A stretch of DNA of 64,000 nt from an uncultured Amphritea sp. (GCF_937127095.1 NZ_CAKZLP010000066.1:1-64000), one strand, 5' to 3'. Shown: positions 45,584 to 57,384, counted from the first letter of the stretch. The notes: generated by a model not told the origin, from the sequence alone. Numbers and translations: made by a program.

Positions 45584-48415
45584 ATGCAAGAAGGCATAAT
45601 GGAGCTGATGTGGAAGAATGCCCATCTATACGGTGGCAACCTGTCTTACATTGAGCAGCTATATGAATCCTATCTGATGGACCCCAACGCGATTCCTCAG
45701 GAATGGCGTGAAGAATTCGATCGACTACCCAAAGTCGGCGATAACCTGACCCAGGATGTTCCTCATTCTACGGTACAGGATCATTTCCTCTATCTGGCTA
45801 AAAACCAGCGTCGTGCAGCACCTGCTGCGGGCGGTGGTCAAAGTTCTGAGCATGAGAAGAAGCAAATTCGCGTTTTGCGAATGATCAACGCTTATCGTGT
45901 ACGTGGCCATCAGGCTGCCGATATCGATCCGCTTAATCTGATGCAGCGTGAACCGGTGCCAGATCTTGATCCACGCTTCCATGAGCTGTCTGAGGCGGAT
46001 TTCGATACGACATTCCAGCTGGGTTCTCTGTTCTTCGGAACTGAAGAAGCAACCCTGAAAGAGATTATTAACGATCTCAAGAAGACCTACTGTACGACAG
46101 TCGGTGCTGAGTATATGCATATTGTTGATACTCAGGAAAAACGTTGGATACAGTCCAGACTCGAACCTGTCCGCTCCCATCCTGTCGTTGATGTCGACCG
46201 CAAAATGATGGTGCTTGAGCGACTAACAGCCGCTGAAGGTTTGGAAAAATACCTGGGTTCCCGCTTTGCCGGTGCAAAACGCTTCGGTCTGGAAGGTGGT
46301 GAATCTCTGATTGTTTCCCTGAATACGCTAATACAGCGTGCTGGTAAGCAGGGCGCCCGTGAAGTCGTTATCGGCATGGCTCACCGGGGACGTCTGAATA
46401 CTCTGGTGAATATCTTCGGTAAAAACCCGGCAGAACTGTTCGGTGAGTTTGAAGGTAAGAAAACGCTGGAAACCTCAGGTGACGTAAAGTACCACCAGGG
46501 CTTTTCTTCCAACGTTATGACCGGGGGGGGGGAAGTTCACCTGGCGATGGCATTCAACCCATCTCACCTGGAGATCTCTGCGCCCGTTGTTGAAGGCTCC
46601 GTGCGTGCTCGTCAGGATCGTCGTCAGGACACTGTCGGTACAACCGTTGTACCTGTCAACATCCACGGTGACCAGGCATTTGCCGGTCAGGGCGTGGTGA
46701 TGGAGACATTCCAGATGTCTCAGACCCGTGCGTATAAAACCGGTGGTACCATCCATATTGTGGTCAACAACCAGGTTGGTTTTACCACCAACAAACTGGA
46801 AGACTCTCGTTCTTCTGAGTACTGTACTGATGTTGCTAAAATGGTTCAGTCACCCATTTTTCATGTGAATGGTGATGATCCGGAAGCGGTTCGCTTTGTG
46901 ACTCAACTGGCCGTTGATTACCGTACTGAGTTTAAGAAAGACGTGGTTATCGATCTGGTTTGTTACCGTCGTCGTGGCCATAACGAAGCGGATGAACCGT
47001 CTGGTACTCAGCCGCTGATGTACAAACAGATCAAAGTTCAGAAGTCTACCCGTGAACTGTATGCCCAGCAGCTGATTGCTGAAGGCGTCATCACTGAAGA
47101 TCAGAGTAAGCAGCTGGAGCAGGATTACCGTAAAGATCTTGAAGATGGCAAACACGTAACCCATTCTCTGGTACTTGAGCCGAATCAGGAACTGTTTGTT
47201 GACTGGACGCCTTATATTGGCCACGAGTGGTCATTTGATTGCGATACCCGTGTTGACAATAAACTGCTACAGGAACTGGGTACCAAGATCTGTGAAGTCC
47301 CTGAAGGGTTCCAGGTGCAGCGTCAGGTGCAGAAAATTTACGATGACCGCAAACGTATGGCGGTCGGTGCGATGGAACTGAACTGGGGTATGGCTGAATC
47401 ACTGGCCTATGCCACGATTCTGGCTGAAGGCTATCCTGTTCGCCTGACCGGTCAGGATGTTGGCCGGGGTACATTCTCTCATCGTCATGCTGTGCTTCAT
47501 GATCAGCGCAATGGTGAAGTGTATGAACCGCTGAAAAATATTGCTGTAGATCAGCCACCACTCACATTGCATGACTCCTTCCTCTCTGAAGAGGCGGTAT
47601 TGGCATTTGAGTATGGTTATTCGACGACTATGCCGAATTCACTGGTTATCTGGGAAGCTCAGTTTGGTGATTTTGCCAATGGTGCTCAGGTAGTTATTGA
47701 TCAGTTCATTACCAGTGGTGAGCATAAGTGGGCGCGTCTCTGTGGCCTGACAATGCTGCTGCCACATGGTTTCGAAGGACAGGGGCCAGAGCACTCTTCA
47801 GCCCGTCTGGAGCGTTACCTGCAACTCTGTGCAGAGCATAATATTCAGGTATGTGTACCAACCACGCCAGCGCAAATCTTCCATCTGCTGCGTCGCCAGA
47901 TTGTCCGGCCTCTGCGTAAGCCTCTGGTGGTGATGACGCCGAAGAGTCTGTTACGTCACAAGCAGGCTGTATCGACTCTGGAAGAACTGTCTGATGGTGA
48001 GTTCCTGCCGGTGATCGCTGAAACTAATCAGCTGGATCCGAAGAAGGTTAAGCGCCTGGTGCTGTGTAGCGGTAAGGTCTATTACGACCTGTATAACCGT
48101 CGTGCAGAACTTGAAAAAGACGATGTTGCTATTATTCGTATCGAGCAGCTGTATCCGTTCCCGGAACATCAGATGTTCGCAGCGATCAAAGATTACACTA
48201 ACCTTGAATCGGTTGTTTGGTGTCAGGAAGAGCCAATGAACCAGGGTGCATGGTACTGTTCACAGCATCATATGCGCCATGCGCTGGCTCGTCATAACGA
48301 CAAGATTCATATGGAAGGTGTGGGTCGTCCGCACGCCGCAGCTCCTGCCGTAGGTTACATCTCTGTACACCTTGAGCAGCAGGAAAAACTGGTTAATGAA
48401 GCAATCAATGGCTAA
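45584..48415 (+). CDS. sucA: 2-oxoglutarate dehydrogenase E1 component
   Basis: A 943-aa thiamine-diphosphate decarboxylase of the 2-oxoglutarate dehydrogenase complex. Start ATG 45584 ([18 protein letters not shown]) matches the Pseudomonas-type N-terminus. The E2-binding N-terminal segment is followed by the TPP domain ([29 protein letters not shown]) and the transketolase-like half ([19 protein letters not shown]). A run of ten G (46523-46532) encodes three glycines in [11 protein letters not shown]; a slip there would break the gene. Confidence 0.97.
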   Translation: MQEGIMELMWKNAHLYGGNLSYIEQLYESYLMDPNAIPQEWREEFDRLPKVGDNLTQDVPHSTVQDHFLYLAKNQRRAAPAAGGGQSSEHEKKQIRVLRMINAYRVRGHQAADIDPLNLMQREPVPDLDPRFHELSEADFDTTFQLGSLFFGTEEATLKEIINDLKKTYCTTVGAEYMHIVDTQEKRWIQSRLEPVRSHPVVDVDRKMMVLERLTAAEGLEKYLGSRFAGAKRFGLEGGESLIVSLNTLIQRAGKQGAREVVIGMAHRGRLNTLVNIFGKNPAELFGEFEGKKTLETSGDVKYHQGFSSNVMTGGGEVHLAMAFNPSHLEISAPVVEGSVRARQDRRQDTVGTTVVPVNIHGDQAFAGQGVVMETFQMSQTRAYKTGGTIHIVVNNQVGFTTNKLEDSRSSEYCTDVAKMVQSPIFHVNGDDPEAVRFVTQLAVDYRTEFKKDVVIDLVCYRRRGHNEADEPSGTQPLMYKQIKVQKSTRELYAQQLIAEGVITEDQSKQLEQDYRKDLEDGKHVTHSLVLEPNQELFVDWTPYIGHEWSFDCDTRVDNKLLQELGTKICEVPEGFQVQRQVQKIYDDRKRMAVGAMELNWGMAESLAYATILAEGYPVRLTGQDVGRGTFSHRHAVLHDQRNGEVYEPLKNIAVDQPPLTLHDSFLSEEAVLAFEYGYSTTMPNSLVIWEAQFGDFANGAQVVIDQFITSGEHKWARLCGLTMLLPHGFEGQGPEHSSARLERYLQLCAEHNIQVCVPTTPAQIFHLLRRQIVRPLRKPLVVMTPKSLLRHKQAVSTLEELSDGEFLPVIAETNQLDPKKVKRLVLCSGKVYYDLYNRRAELEKDDVAIIRIEQLYPFPEHQMFAAIKDYTNLESVVWCQEEPMNQGAWYCSQHHMRHALARHNDKIHMEGVGRPHAAAPAVGYISVHLEQQEKLVNEAING

Positions 48416-48462
48416 CAGGCCCGACAAAAAAGCCTGTTAGTAGCACTGAGAAAGGAAAAAAC

Positions 48463-49680
48463 ATGTCAATCGAAATCAAAACGCCGACCTTCCCTGAATC
48501 CGTAGCCGACGGTACTGTAGCGACCTGGCACAAACAGCCTGGTGAGGCTTGTTCTACTGATGAACTGATCGTTGATATTGAAACTGATAAAGTCGTTCTG
48601 GAAGTTGTCGCCCCTTGTGATGGTGTGATCAAAGAGATCCTCAAAGGTGAAGGCGATACCGTACTGAGCGAAGAGCTCCTGGCGATCTTCGAAGCGGGCG
48701 CTGCGGCATCAGCAGCACCGGCAGCGGCATCTGCGCCTGCAGCGACTGCTGCACCCGCTGCTGCATCAGGTGAAACTGATGTTGAAAAAGTTGGGCCAGC
48801 CGCTCGTAAACTGATCGAAGAAAATGGTCTGGATGTTAACCAGATTCCAGGTACTGGCAAGAATGGCGGTATCACCAAGGAAGATGTGGTTAACTTCATC
48901 AAGAATAAGCCTGCTGCAGCACCGTCTGCACCGGTTAAAGTTGATAATGCTGCCGCACTGAACATCGCGTCCGGTGAGCGGGTTGAAAAACGTGTTCCGA
49001 TGACCCGTCTGCGAGCCACTATTGCTAAGCGTCTGGTAGAAGCACAGCAAAGTGCCGCAATGCTGACGACTTACAATGAAGTCAACATGAAACCGATCAT
49101 GGAACTGCGCAAGCAGTACAAAGATCTGTTTGAGAAGACCCATAACGGTACGCGTCTGGGCTTTATGTCCTTCTTCGTAAAAGCAGCAACTGAAGCACTG
49201 AAGCGTTTCCCTGCGGTTAACGCATCAATCGATGGTAACGATATGGTTTACCATGCGTATCAGGATATCGGTGTCGCGGTTTCTACCGAACGTGGTCTGA
49301 TGGTGCCTGTTCTGCGTGATACAGATAGCATGAGCCTGGCGGGTGTTGAGTCTGCTATTGCTGACTTTGGCAAGCGCGGTCGTGATGGCAAGCTGGGTCT
49401 TGATGATATGCAGGGTGGTACATTCACTATCACTAACGGTGGTGTGTTCGGTTCCCTGATGTCTACCCCGATCCTGAACCCGCCACAAACTGCCATTATG
49501 GGTATGCATAAGATCCAGGATCGCCCAATGGCGGTGAATGGACAGGTAGAGATCCTGCCAATGATGTACCTGGCGCTCTCTTATGACCATCGTATGATTG
49601 ATGGTAAGGAAGCAGTACAATTTCTCGTGACTATTAAAGACCTTCTGGAAGACCCTGCACGTATGCTTTTGGAAGTCTGA
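48463..49680 (+). CDS. sucB: Dihydrolipoamide succinyltransferase, E2
   Basis: A 405-aa E2 of the 2-oxoglutarate dehydrogenase complex: lipoyl domain with the lipoylated lysine in [13 protein letters not shown] (about Lys43), an Ala/Pro-rich linker (about 83-105), an E3-binding domain ([20 protein letters not shown]) and a catalytic domain ending in [17 protein letters not shown] (catalytic His). It follows sucA by 47 bases and has AAAGGAAA upstream. Confidence 0.98.
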   Translation: MSIEIKTPTFPESVADGTVATWHKQPGEACSTDELIVDIETDKVVLEVVAPCDGVIKEILKGEGDTVLSEELLAIFEAGAAASAAPAAASAPAATAAPAAASGETDVEKVGPAARKLIEENGLDVNQIPGTGKNGGITKEDVVNFIKNKPAAAPSAPVKVDNAAALNIASGERVEKRVPMTRLRATIAKRLVEAQQSAAMLTTYNEVNMKPIMELRKQYKDLFEKTHNGTRLGFMSFFVKAATEALKRFPAVNASIDGNDMVYHAYQDIGVAVSTERGLMVPVLRDTDSMSLAGVESAIADFGKRGRDGKLGLDDMQGGTFTITNGGVFGSLMSTPILNPPQTAIMGMHKIQDRPMAVNGQVEILPMMYLALSYDHRMIDGKEAVQFLVTIKDLLEDPARMLLEV

Positions 49681-49720
49681 GTCGGTCCCTTACTAGAACG
49701 AATAGATAGGTAGGTAATAA

Positions 49721-51154
<1,434 letters not shown>

Positions 51155-51177
51155 TCGCTGTACAATAGTTTGAAATT

Positions 51178-51199
51178 TCGACCGGGGTGACCCGGTCGA
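51178..51199 (+). other. Intercistronic hairpin between lpdA and sucC
   Basis: A 9-bp stem TCGACCGGG / CCCGGTCGA with loop GTGA lacks a T run. It may protect or process mRNA, or weakly attenuate, within the operon. Confidence 0.4.
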
Positions 51200-51313
51200 T
51201 TATTGTTGAGGGTGAAACACTGTCACCTGAAGCAATTGGGCTGTGAAAAGATACTCTCTCTTATATCGTTTTGCAGGTTCCTGATAAGTGTGATAAAGAC
51301 GACGGATTAGAGC

Positions 51314-52480
51314 ATGAATCTTCATGAGTACCAGGGCAAACAACTGTTTGCCGAATATGGTCTGCCGGTTTCTAAAGGAATCGCGGTGGATACTCCGGAA
51401 GCTGCTGCTGCAGCTGCCGAGAAAATTGGCGGTGATAAGTGGGTTGTTAAAACTCAGGTTCACGCGGGTGGACGTGGTAAAGCTGGTGGCGTTAAGCTGG
51501 TTGACTCTCCTGCTGAAGCTCAGGCATTCGCAGCTAAGTGGCTGGGTAAAAACCTGGTGACCTATCAGACTGATGCAAATGGTCAGCCTGTCTCCAAAAT
51601 TCTGGTAGAAGACTGTACCGATATTGCTAACGAGCTGTATCTGGGTGCGGTTGTTGACCGTTCTTCTCGTCGTATCGTATTCATGGCATCCACCGAAGGT
51701 GGTGTTGAGATCGAGAAAGTTGCGGAAGAGTCTCCAGAAAAAATTCTGAAAGCCACCATTGATCCGGTGACCGGTGCGCAGCCTTACCAGGCTCGCGAAC
51801 TGGCATTCAAACTGGGTCTGGAAGGTGTTCAGATCAAGCAGTTTACTCAGATCTTTCTGGGTCTGGCTAAGATGTTTAAAGAGAAAGATCTTGCGCTGCT
51901 GGAAATTAACCCTCTGGTTATCACTACCGAAGGCAACCTGCACTGTCTGGATGCTAAAGTAGCGATCGATGGTAACTCTGTTTACCGTCATAAAGACCTT
52001 CAGGCGATGCAGGATCCGTCTCAGGAAGACGAGCGTGAAGCACGCGCGGCTGAGTGGGAACTGAACTACGTAGCGCTGGATGGCAGCATTGGCTGCATGG
52101 TTAACGGTGCAGGCCTGGCGATGGGTACGATGGATATCGTCTCTCTGCACGGTGGCTTCCCGGCTAACTTCCTTGACGTTGGCGGCGGCGCGACTAAAGA
52201 GCGTGTAACCGAAGCATTCAAGATCATCCTTGAAGATAGCAAGGTTAAAGCGGTACTGGTTAACATCTTCGGCGGGATTGTACGTTGCGACCTGATTGCT
52301 GAAGGTATCATTGGTGCGGTTAAAGAGGTAGGCGTAGAAGTGCCTGTTGTGGTGCGTCTGGAAGGTAACAATGCTGAGCTGGGCTCTAAGCTATTGTCTG
52401 AATCTGGTCTGGCTATCATCGCCGCTACCAGTCTGACTGATGCAGCTGTGCAAGCAGTGAAAGCAGCGGAGGGTAAATAA
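51314..52480 (+). CDS. sucC: Succinyl-CoA synthetase beta subunit
   Basis: A 388-aa ATP-grasp subunit: [18 protein letters not shown], the nucleotide-binding [16 protein letters not shown], and the C-terminal CoA-ligase domain ([19 protein letters not shown]). It makes ATP or GTP from succinyl-CoA with SucD. The stop is two bases before the sucD ATG. Confidence 0.98.
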   Translation: MNLHEYQGKQLFAEYGLPVSKGIAVDTPEAAAAAAEKIGGDKWVVKTQVHAGGRGKAGGVKLVDSPAEAQAFAAKWLGKNLVTYQTDANGQPVSKILVEDCTDIANELYLGAVVDRSSRRIVFMASTEGGVEIEKVAEESPEKILKATIDPVTGAQPYQARELAFKLGLEGVQIKQFTQIFLGLAKMFKEKDLALLEINPLVITTEGNLHCLDAKVAIDGNSVYRHKDLQAMQDPSQEDEREARAAEWELNYVALDGSIGCMVNGAGLAMGTMDIVSLHGGFPANFLDVGGGATKERVTEAFKIILEDSKVKAVLVNIFGGIVRCDLIAEGIIGAVKEVGVEVPVVVRLEGNNAELGSKLLSESGLAIIAATSLTDAAVQAVKAAEGK

Positions 52481-52482
52481 TA

Positions 52483-53358
52483 ATGTCCGTTCTGATTAAT
52501 AAAGACACCAAAGTAATCTGTCAGGGTTTCACTGGTGGTCAGGGTACCTTCCACTCTGAACAGGCTATCGCATACGGCACTCAGATGGTTGGTGGTGTTA
52601 CGCCGGGTAAAGGCGGTACTGAACATCTGGGCCTGCCAGTATTCAATACTGTTGCTGAAGCGGTTGAAGTTACTGGCGCTGATGCTTCTGTTATCTACGT
52701 ACCTGCTGCTTTCTGTAAGGATTCTATCCTGGAAGCTGCGAACAGCGGTATCAAGCTGATCGTATGTATCACTGAGCACATTCCGGTTATGGATATGCTT
52801 GAGTGTAAAGTTGTCTGTGACAATCTGGGCGTTCGTCTGATCGGACCAAACTGCCCGGGTGTTATCACTCCGGGAGAGTGTAAGATCGGTATCATGCCGG
52901 GTCACATTCACCTGCCAGGTAAAGTCGGTATCGTGTCCCGTTCCGGAACACTGACTTATGAAGCAGTTAAGCAGACTACAGATGCAGGCTTCGGTCAGTC
53001 TACCTGTGTTGGTATTGGTGGTGACCCAATTCCGGGTTCTAACTTCATCGATATTCTGGAACTGTTCCAGAACGATCCACAGACTGAAGCGATCGTTATG
53101 ATCGGTGAGATCGGTGGTTCTGCTGAAGAAGAAGCTGCAGCGTACATCAAAGCGAACGTAACTAAGCCTGTTGTGTCTTACATTGCCGGTGTTACTGCAC
53201 CTGCGGGTAAGCGTATGGGTCACGCTGGTGCGATCATCTCTGGTGGTAAGGGTACTGCAGACGAGAAGTTTGCTGCACTTGAAGCTGCAGGCGTTAAGAC
53301 TGTTCGCTCACTGGCTCAGATCGCTGACGGTCTGCGCGAAGTGACGGGTTGGGAATAA
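52483..53358 (+). CDS. sucD: Succinyl-CoA synthetase alpha subunit
   Basis: A 291-aa subunit: CoA-binding N-terminus ([19 protein letters not shown]), the [12 protein letters not shown] loop, and the phosphorylated histidine in [16 protein letters not shown] (about His247). Last gene of the TCA operon. Its stop codon sits in a perfect 11-bp inverted repeat (53352-53376). Confidence 0.98.
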   Translation: MSVLINKDTKVICQGFTGGQGTFHSEQAIAYGTQMVGGVTPGKGGTEHLGLPVFNTVAEAVEVTGADASVIYVPAAFCKDSILEAANSGIKLIVCITEHIPVMDMLECKVVCDNLGVRLIGPNCPGVITPGECKIGIMPGHIHLPGKVGIVSRSGTLTYEAVKQTTDAGFGQSTCVGIGGDPIPGSNFIDILELFQNDPQTEAIVMIGEIGGSAEEEAAAYIKANVTKPVVSYIAGVTAPAGKRMGHAGAIISGGKGTADEKFAALEAAGVKTVRSLAQIADGLREVTGWE

Positions 53359-53376
53359 TCGCTTAGCGATTATTCC
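53352..53376. repeat. Perfect palindrome over the sucD stop
   Basis: GGAATAATCGC, loop TTA, GCGATTATTCC. The left arm contains the last Glu codon and the TAA stop. Confidence 0.75.
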
Positions 53377-53380
53377 AGTG

Positions 53381-53415
53381 GCTAGACGTGACTTCGTCAC
53401 TTACTAGTCGCTAGA
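53381..53415 (+). repeat. CTAG-framed palindrome, copy 5
   Basis: CTAGACG, stem GTGAC / GTCAC with loop TTC, then TTACTAGTCGCTAG. Same family as at 6162 and 29622-29820; it lies between the sucD stop and its terminator. Confidence 0.65.
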
Positions 53416-53416
53416 T

Positions 53417-53445
53417 TAAAAAAACCGCCTTAGGGCGGTTTTTTT
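53417..53445 (+). terminator. Rho-independent terminator of the suc operon
   Basis: Stem ACCGCC / GGCGGT with loop TTAG, A-rich before and seven T after. Confidence 0.85.
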
Positions 53446-53513
53446 GTGTCTGCGGATTGAGTTAACGTTAGTTCTGCGGGTATTCTGGATGCCTATATTC
53501 TTAAGGAGTTGTT

Positions 53514-53792
53514 ATGAGTCTGTTTTCATCTATTAAATCAATATTTGCCTCTGCTGAAAGCGGCCCTAAAGAGCCTGAAGCGCTCCCGTCTGAAGAGTAT
53601 CAGGGCTTTACCATTACGCCCGCGCCGATTCGTGAAGATGGCGGCTATCGAGTGAATGGTCTGATTACCAAGGGGGAGCAGAGTCATCGTTATATCCGCG
53701 CAGATATGTTGTCATCCAGTGATAGCTGTGCCGAGGAGATGATCCGTAAAGCGAAGCAGATGATTGACCAGCAGGGTGATGGGATTTTTTAA
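53514..53792 (+). CDS. HlyU-family protein
   Basis: A 92-aa HlyU domain: EEYQGFTITPAPIREDGGYR, KGEQSHRYIRADML and KAKQMIDQQGDGIF. Named after the Vibrio hemolysin activator, though the Vibrio regulator HlyU is an ArsR-fold protein and this short family is mostly uncharacterised, so no regulatory target is claimed. ATG 53514 with AAGGAG upstream. It ends five bases before the MOSC gene, so both are likely cotranscribed. Confidence 0.85.
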   Translation: MSLFSSIKSIFASAESGPKEPEALPSEEYQGFTITPAPIREDGGYRVNGLITKGEQSHRYIRADMLSSSDSCAEEMIRKAKQMIDQQGDGIF

Positions 53793-53797
53793 TCGTT

Positions 53798-54292
53798 ATG
53801 ACACAGAAACAACTATTTGCCCGTTATCTTAAGGATCTTAAGCCCGGCAAGCTCGAGTGGATTGGTTTGCGGCCAAAGCGTAAAGAGGATCTGCATATTG
53901 TCGATTCTGTTGAAGCGTTGGCGGGATTGGGACTGGAAGGTGATCACCGCTGTAGTAAAACTCCGGGATCTGCCCGGCAGGTTACGCTGATCTCTGCTGA
54001 GTTTATCCAGATGATCGAAGCCTACACTGGAATTGAACAGATTGATCCAGCGATTCTGCGGCGCAATCTGGTGGTCAGTGGCATCAATCTTAACGCATTA
54101 AGACATCAGCAGTTTAGTATTGGCGCAGCACGGTTTGAGGCCACGGCTCTGTGTCATCCCTGTGTGCGGATGGATCAGGCGTTGGGGCAGGGTGGTACCG
54201 CCGCTATGCTCGGATATGGCGGGGTTTGCGCGCGGATTCTTGAGTCAGGGGTTATAAGGGTCGGTGATCTGCTTATCCCGCTGGAAAGCTAG
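53798..54292 (+). CDS. MOSC-domain protein
   Basis: A 164-aa MOSC (MoCo sulfurase C-terminal) protein with GLGLEGDHRCSKTPGSARQVTLIS (about 44-67), RRNLVVSGINLNAL and the cysteine motif ATALCHPCVRMDQAL (about 108-122), followed by GVCARILESGVIRVGD. MOSC proteins handle sulfur or bind the molybdenum cofactor; the specific reaction is unknown. No N-terminal ferredoxin or beta-barrel domain is present. Confidence 0.88.
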   Translation: MTQKQLFARYLKDLKPGKLEWIGLRPKRKEDLHIVDSVEALAGLGLEGDHRCSKTPGSARQVTLISAEFIQMIEAYTGIEQIDPAILRRNLVVSGINLNALRHQQFSIGAARFEATALCHPCVRMDQALGQGGTAAMLGYGGVCARILESGVIRVGDLLIPLES

Positions 54293-54345
54293 TTGAATCG
54301 TTATCGGGTGTACTGAGATTTCAGGCAGGCCAGAGGTATAAAATA

Positions 54346-55221
54346 TTGTCAGATAATAGCGATTGTATGGGTAGATCTAAGCCTGTTTTTTGGCGTGATT
54401 CGCGAATGCCGCATGTTGAGCTGCGTATGGTCTCTGATGGGCGGGAGGTATGCTATGCACCTCATAGCCATGCGCAATGGTCTATCGGCGCTATTACCGC
54501 AGGCCAAAGCACTTTTTGCTATCGTGATGATCGATGCCAGGTTGCTGCCGGAGATCTGGTGCTTATGAATCCTGGCTGGGTCCACGCCTGTAACCCTATC
54601 GATAATCAGCCCTGGGCTTACCTGATGCTCTATATCGATGCTGAGTGGTTGACGGCTCTGCGCTATCAGCTCGGTTTCCTCGATGAGCCTGTGTGGGAAG
54701 ATATTGGCACTGCAGTCGTCTCTGAGTCGCGTTTTTATGATGGGTATAGTCAGGTCGCGTCCTGCTTGCTGAACTCTGAGGTGGGTCTGTCAGAGAAGCA
54801 AAGCGCTGTGATTGAATATCTTTCAGGCTTGATGAGGTGTCTTGCTGATAAGCGTTCTTTGCCGCTAGAGAAAGTGCCGGTAGTGCTCAGGGATCTTGCT
54901 GACTATCTTGATGAGAATGCGGCAGTAGAGGTTGCACTTGAGGAGATGTGTCTTCGCACCGGTTACAGCTCCGGTCATCTTATCCGATCATTTAAGCAGT
55001 ATTTCTGTCTTACGCCCCATGCCTATCAGATCAATCGACGGATTCAGCAGGGGCAGGCGGCGTTGAAGCAAGGCAGCTCAATTGTTGACGTTGCATTGAC
55101 GACGGGCTTTACCGATCAGCCGCATTTTCAGCGTACTTTCAAGCGAGTAGTCGCCGCAACCCCAAACCAGTACCGGCAATCTTTACTTAGCAATAAGGTA
55201 AACAGCGCTCAGCACAAGTAG
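54346..55221 (+). CDS. AraC-family transcriptional regulator
   Basis: A 291-aa regulator with an N-terminal cupin ligand domain (PHSHAQWSIGAITAGQSTF, DLVLMNPGWVHACNP) and two C-terminal HTH motifs (VALEEMCLRTGYSSGHLIRSF; DVALTTGFTDQPHFQRTF). Its 3' end overlaps the convergent LysE exporter by 39 bases; AraC-LysE pairs are common and suggest control of that exporter. The start is probably TTG 54346 (GAGGT nine bases upstream), or ATG 54367 without a clear site. Confidence 0.88.
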   Translation: MSDNSDCMGRSKPVFWRDSRMPHVELRMVSDGREVCYAPHSHAQWSIGAITAGQSTFCYRDDRCQVAAGDLVLMNPGWVHACNPIDNQPWAYLMLYIDAEWLTALRYQLGFLDEPVWEDIGTAVVSESRFYDGYSQVASCLLNSEVGLSEKQSAVIEYLSGLMRCLADKRSLPLEKVPVVLRDLADYLDENAAVEVALEEMCLRTGYSSGHLIRSFKQYFCLTPHAYQINRRIQQGQAALKQGSSIVDVALTTGFTDQPHFQRTFKRVVAATPNQYRQSLLSNKVNSAQHK

Positions 55222-55776
55222 TGCTGCCAGTATCCGGTTGATTACTTTCAGTATTGATGGCTGGTTTACATAGCGCTGTAAGAACGCGCCGGCATAAACC
55301 CAGCTCCCCAGAGACAGCCAACAGATAGGCAGATAAATAGCTGCAAACAGAAGAACCTGCTGAATATCGTTACCGTTGGTATATGCGCCTATTCCTGAGG
55401 CTGAGGCGAGCCAGGCTTTAGGGTTGAGCCACTGCATCATCGCACCGGTTATAAGGCTCGGAGCCTGATCTGACTGGTTTTCTGACAATTTTCCGTCAAA
55501 AACGGCAAGTTTAAAGCTCAGATAAAGTAGGAAAATTACCCCGCCCCAGCGCAGTATACTATTTAAAGCAGGGATTGCTTCAAGAGTAGTATAGAGGCCA
55601 AGCCCGATAGCGATAAATAAAGCGATAAAGCCGAGAGTAGCACCGGTGACAAATACTAGTCCTGTGGAGATGGTGTATCTTGTGCCGCAACTAAGGCAGA
55701 CAAGGTTCACCGGCCCGGGTGAGATAGATGCAGCCAGCGCAAAGGTCGACATGGATAAAATTATAGACAGGCTCAT
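55183..55776 (-). CDS. LysE/RhtB-family amino acid exporter
   Basis: A 197-aa membrane protein with six helices: ALAASISPGPVNLVCLSCGTRY (the SPGP motif), TGATLGFIALFIAIGLGLY, WGGVIFLLYLSFKLAVF, MMQWLNPKAWLASASGIGAY and two C-terminal helices. The family exports amino acids or homoserine lactone-like metabolites. Likely partner of the convergent AraC regulator. ATG 55776 with GGAGAAC upstream. Confidence 0.9.
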   Translation of the reverse strand: MSLSIILSMSTFALAASISPGPVNLVCLSCGTRYTISTGLVFVTGATLGFIALFIAIGLGLYTTLEAIPALNSILRWGGVIFLLYLSFKLAVFDGKLSENQSDQAPSLITGAMMQWLNPKAWLASASGIGAYTNGNDIQQVLLFAAIYLPICWLSLGSWVYAGAFLQRYVNQPSILKVINRILAALLVLSAVYLIAK

Positions 55777-55914
55777 GATGTTCTCCTGAACGAAAAGAGC
55801 TGAGTATGCCGTTGCCGATGAGCAAGATATTGAACAAAATTGATTTTTATCCAGATAAATAGGGCTGGCAGGTGAAATGGTTCAATTTATTTCTGGCGTG
55901 CTACAGAAAGTCTC

Positions 55915-55945
55915 TTGACCTGTCTACAGGTGATGCCCTTAGGCT
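55915..55945 (+). promoter_or_regulatory. MerR-type promoter and operator
   Basis: TTGACC (55915-55920), a 19-base spacer, TAGGCT (55940-55945). The palindrome ACCTG-TCTA-CAGGT (55918-55931) lies within; an over-long spacer with a dyad is typical of MerR-controlled promoters. The dyad overlaps the -35 end rather than being centred, so autoregulation is tentative. Confidence 0.45.
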
Positions 55946-55973
55946 ACCTGTGAATCGTGACTGAGGTGTTGAT

Positions 55974-56489
55974 GTGCTGACTATTTCTTTACTGGCTAAA
56001 AAGTTCAATCTTTCGCGGACGACTATTCTCTATTATGAGCGGGAAGGATTGTTGCGCCCCGTTAAGAGGGATCGCAATGGCTATCGGCTTTATGGCGACA
56101 AGGCGTTGTCCCGGCTATCGCAGATAGTGAGCTACCGGGCACTGGGCGTTCCTGTTTCGGAGATAGCGCGGTTGTTGGATGGAAACGGTGAGCAGAAGCG
56201 AATTCTGCAGGATCAGTTGCAGCGTCTACAGGCAGAGATAGAGCGGCTTCACCAGCAGCAGATGGCGATTCTTAAATTTATGAAACAGCCAGACACTGAG
56301 GAGAATAGTATGGTGACGAAAGAGCGCTGGACAGAGATCATGAGCGCCGCAGGGCTAAGTGATGATGATATGCATAACTGGCACATCCAGTTTGAAACAC
56401 TGGAGCCTGAAGCGCATCAGGAGTTTCTTCAGTCTTTGCAGATAGAGGCAGAGGAGATCGTTCGAATTCGGGCGTGGTCGCGTTGTTGA
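55974..56489 (+). CDS. MerR-family transcriptional regulator
   Basis: A 171-aa regulator. The N-terminal winged HTH (ISLLAKKFNLSRTTILYYEREG, then NGYRLYGDKALSRL) is followed by a coiled coil (about 80-105) and a C-terminal region EERWTEI-like (KERWTEIMSAAGLSDDDMHNW, then WHIQFETLEPEAHQEFL) seen in a subset of MerR proteins with unknown effectors. The metal-binding cysteines of MerR/CueR are absent. The start is GTG 55974. No target gene follows: downstream is an nhaA remnant. Confidence 0.85.
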   Translation: MLTISLLAKKFNLSRTTILYYEREGLLRPVKRDRNGYRLYGDKALSRLSQIVSYRALGVPVSEIARLLDGNGEQKRILQDQLQRLQAEIERLHQQQMAILKFMKQPDTEENSMVTKERWTEIMSAAGLSDDDMHNWHIQFETLEPEAHQEFLQSLQIEAEEIVRIRAWSRC

Positions 56490-56584
56490 GAATGTTGCTG
56501 AAGCGGATCTTCGGGTAAAGCGGTTTTGTAATAGATAAAGGGAGTCATCAGGCTCTCTTTAATCTGTCCAAAAGAATTGCGTGA

Positions 56585-56845
56585 TCAATCAGATTTGGGT
56601 GATTTACAGTGCAGCCAGCTAAAACCGATCAGGCCTGATATTACTGAGGCGAACAGGATGCCTGTCTAAGCCATCAGGAGGTTGGGCAAAGCCTAAAAAT
56701 TGACATGGTAAAGCCGATACCCCCCATAAAGGCGACGCCAATGATGTGATTAAGGTTAAGGCCGGAAGGTAGGTCGCTGGCTTTCATTTTAACGGTCGGT
56801 CTGGGGAATCCTACACATCAATTCGCCAGCAGGGGCAATAATAGG
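56585..56845 (-). pseudogene. Remnant of an NhaA Na+/H+ antiporter, C-terminal part
   Basis: On the minus strand the stretch reads VKMKASDLPSGLNLNHIIGV, then AFMGGIGFTMSIF, which is the conserved late NhaA helix region. After a frameshift, LLMA-stop-TGILFASVISGLIGFSWLHC continues to the end with TGA at 56585. An in-frame TAG replaces the expected Lys codon, and another stop lies upstream near PLLLPLLAN. NhaA exchanges Na+ for H+ in the inner membrane; only about the last 80 residues survive, with at least one shift and two stops. The rest of the gene is not in the window. Confidence 0.65.
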
Positions 56846-56991
56846 CCGAGATGCTTGCTTAATATTTGCCAGCTAGCCTACACGTAGTTTCCGTTTAAGA
56901 TCCGGTTTACGCTCCTGTTTATATTCCCTCCAGCCACCAGAAATAACACTACTATTGCGTTATGCGCGTTTTGATTGGTCAGTGCTGTGTT

Positions 56992-57384
56992 CTATTTTTT
57001 GCAGGGGTAAAGTGTCTTGATTGCGCTGTAAACAATCGTGTCTCTTTGAGTGTTGACGGGCATGGTGGTTGTTTTCAGTTGAGCACTGATATTGCTGATC
57101 AACGTGTCTTCGCTAATCCCTTCAGGAATACAGAAGCCTGCCAGATAAGTTGGCTGCTCACTTGGATGCTCTTTGCCTAGGCGGGTGCGGTAAGCACGCT
57201 GGATAAAATCACTTTCATTGTCTGAGTTGATGTTGTCAATAATCGCGCCATCAGTAAGATCTGCTCCCGCAAGGAAACCAGCAATATAATCAGGGGTGAT
57301 CTCAGTTTTAGTGTGATCTTCTGCAAAGGCAGGTAAAGCGGTGATAATAGTTAGTGCGGAAACCAGAGTGATCAACTTTTTCAT
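56992..57384 (-). CDS. Secreted protein, Rap1a/Tai-like
   Basis: A 130-aa protein with a Sec signal peptide (MKKLITLVSALTIITALPAFA, cleavage after residue 21). The mature part has YIAGFLAGADLTDGAI, then FCIPEGISEDTLISNISAQL and a C-terminal TLYPCKK. The FCIP...PC layout and size resemble Rap1a/Tai periplasmic immunity proteins, whose cysteines form a disulfide; other Rap1a-fold proteins are not immunity factors. No effector gene is nearby. A good ribosome-binding site (AAGGAAATAAG) precedes ATG 57384. Confidence 0.6.
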   Translation of the reverse strand: MKKLITLVSALTIITALPAFAEDHTKTEITPDYIAGFLAGADLTDGAIIDNINSDNESDFIQRAYRTRLGKEHPSEQPTYLAGFCIPEGISEDTLISNISAQLKTTTMPVNTQRDTIVYSAIKTLYPCKK

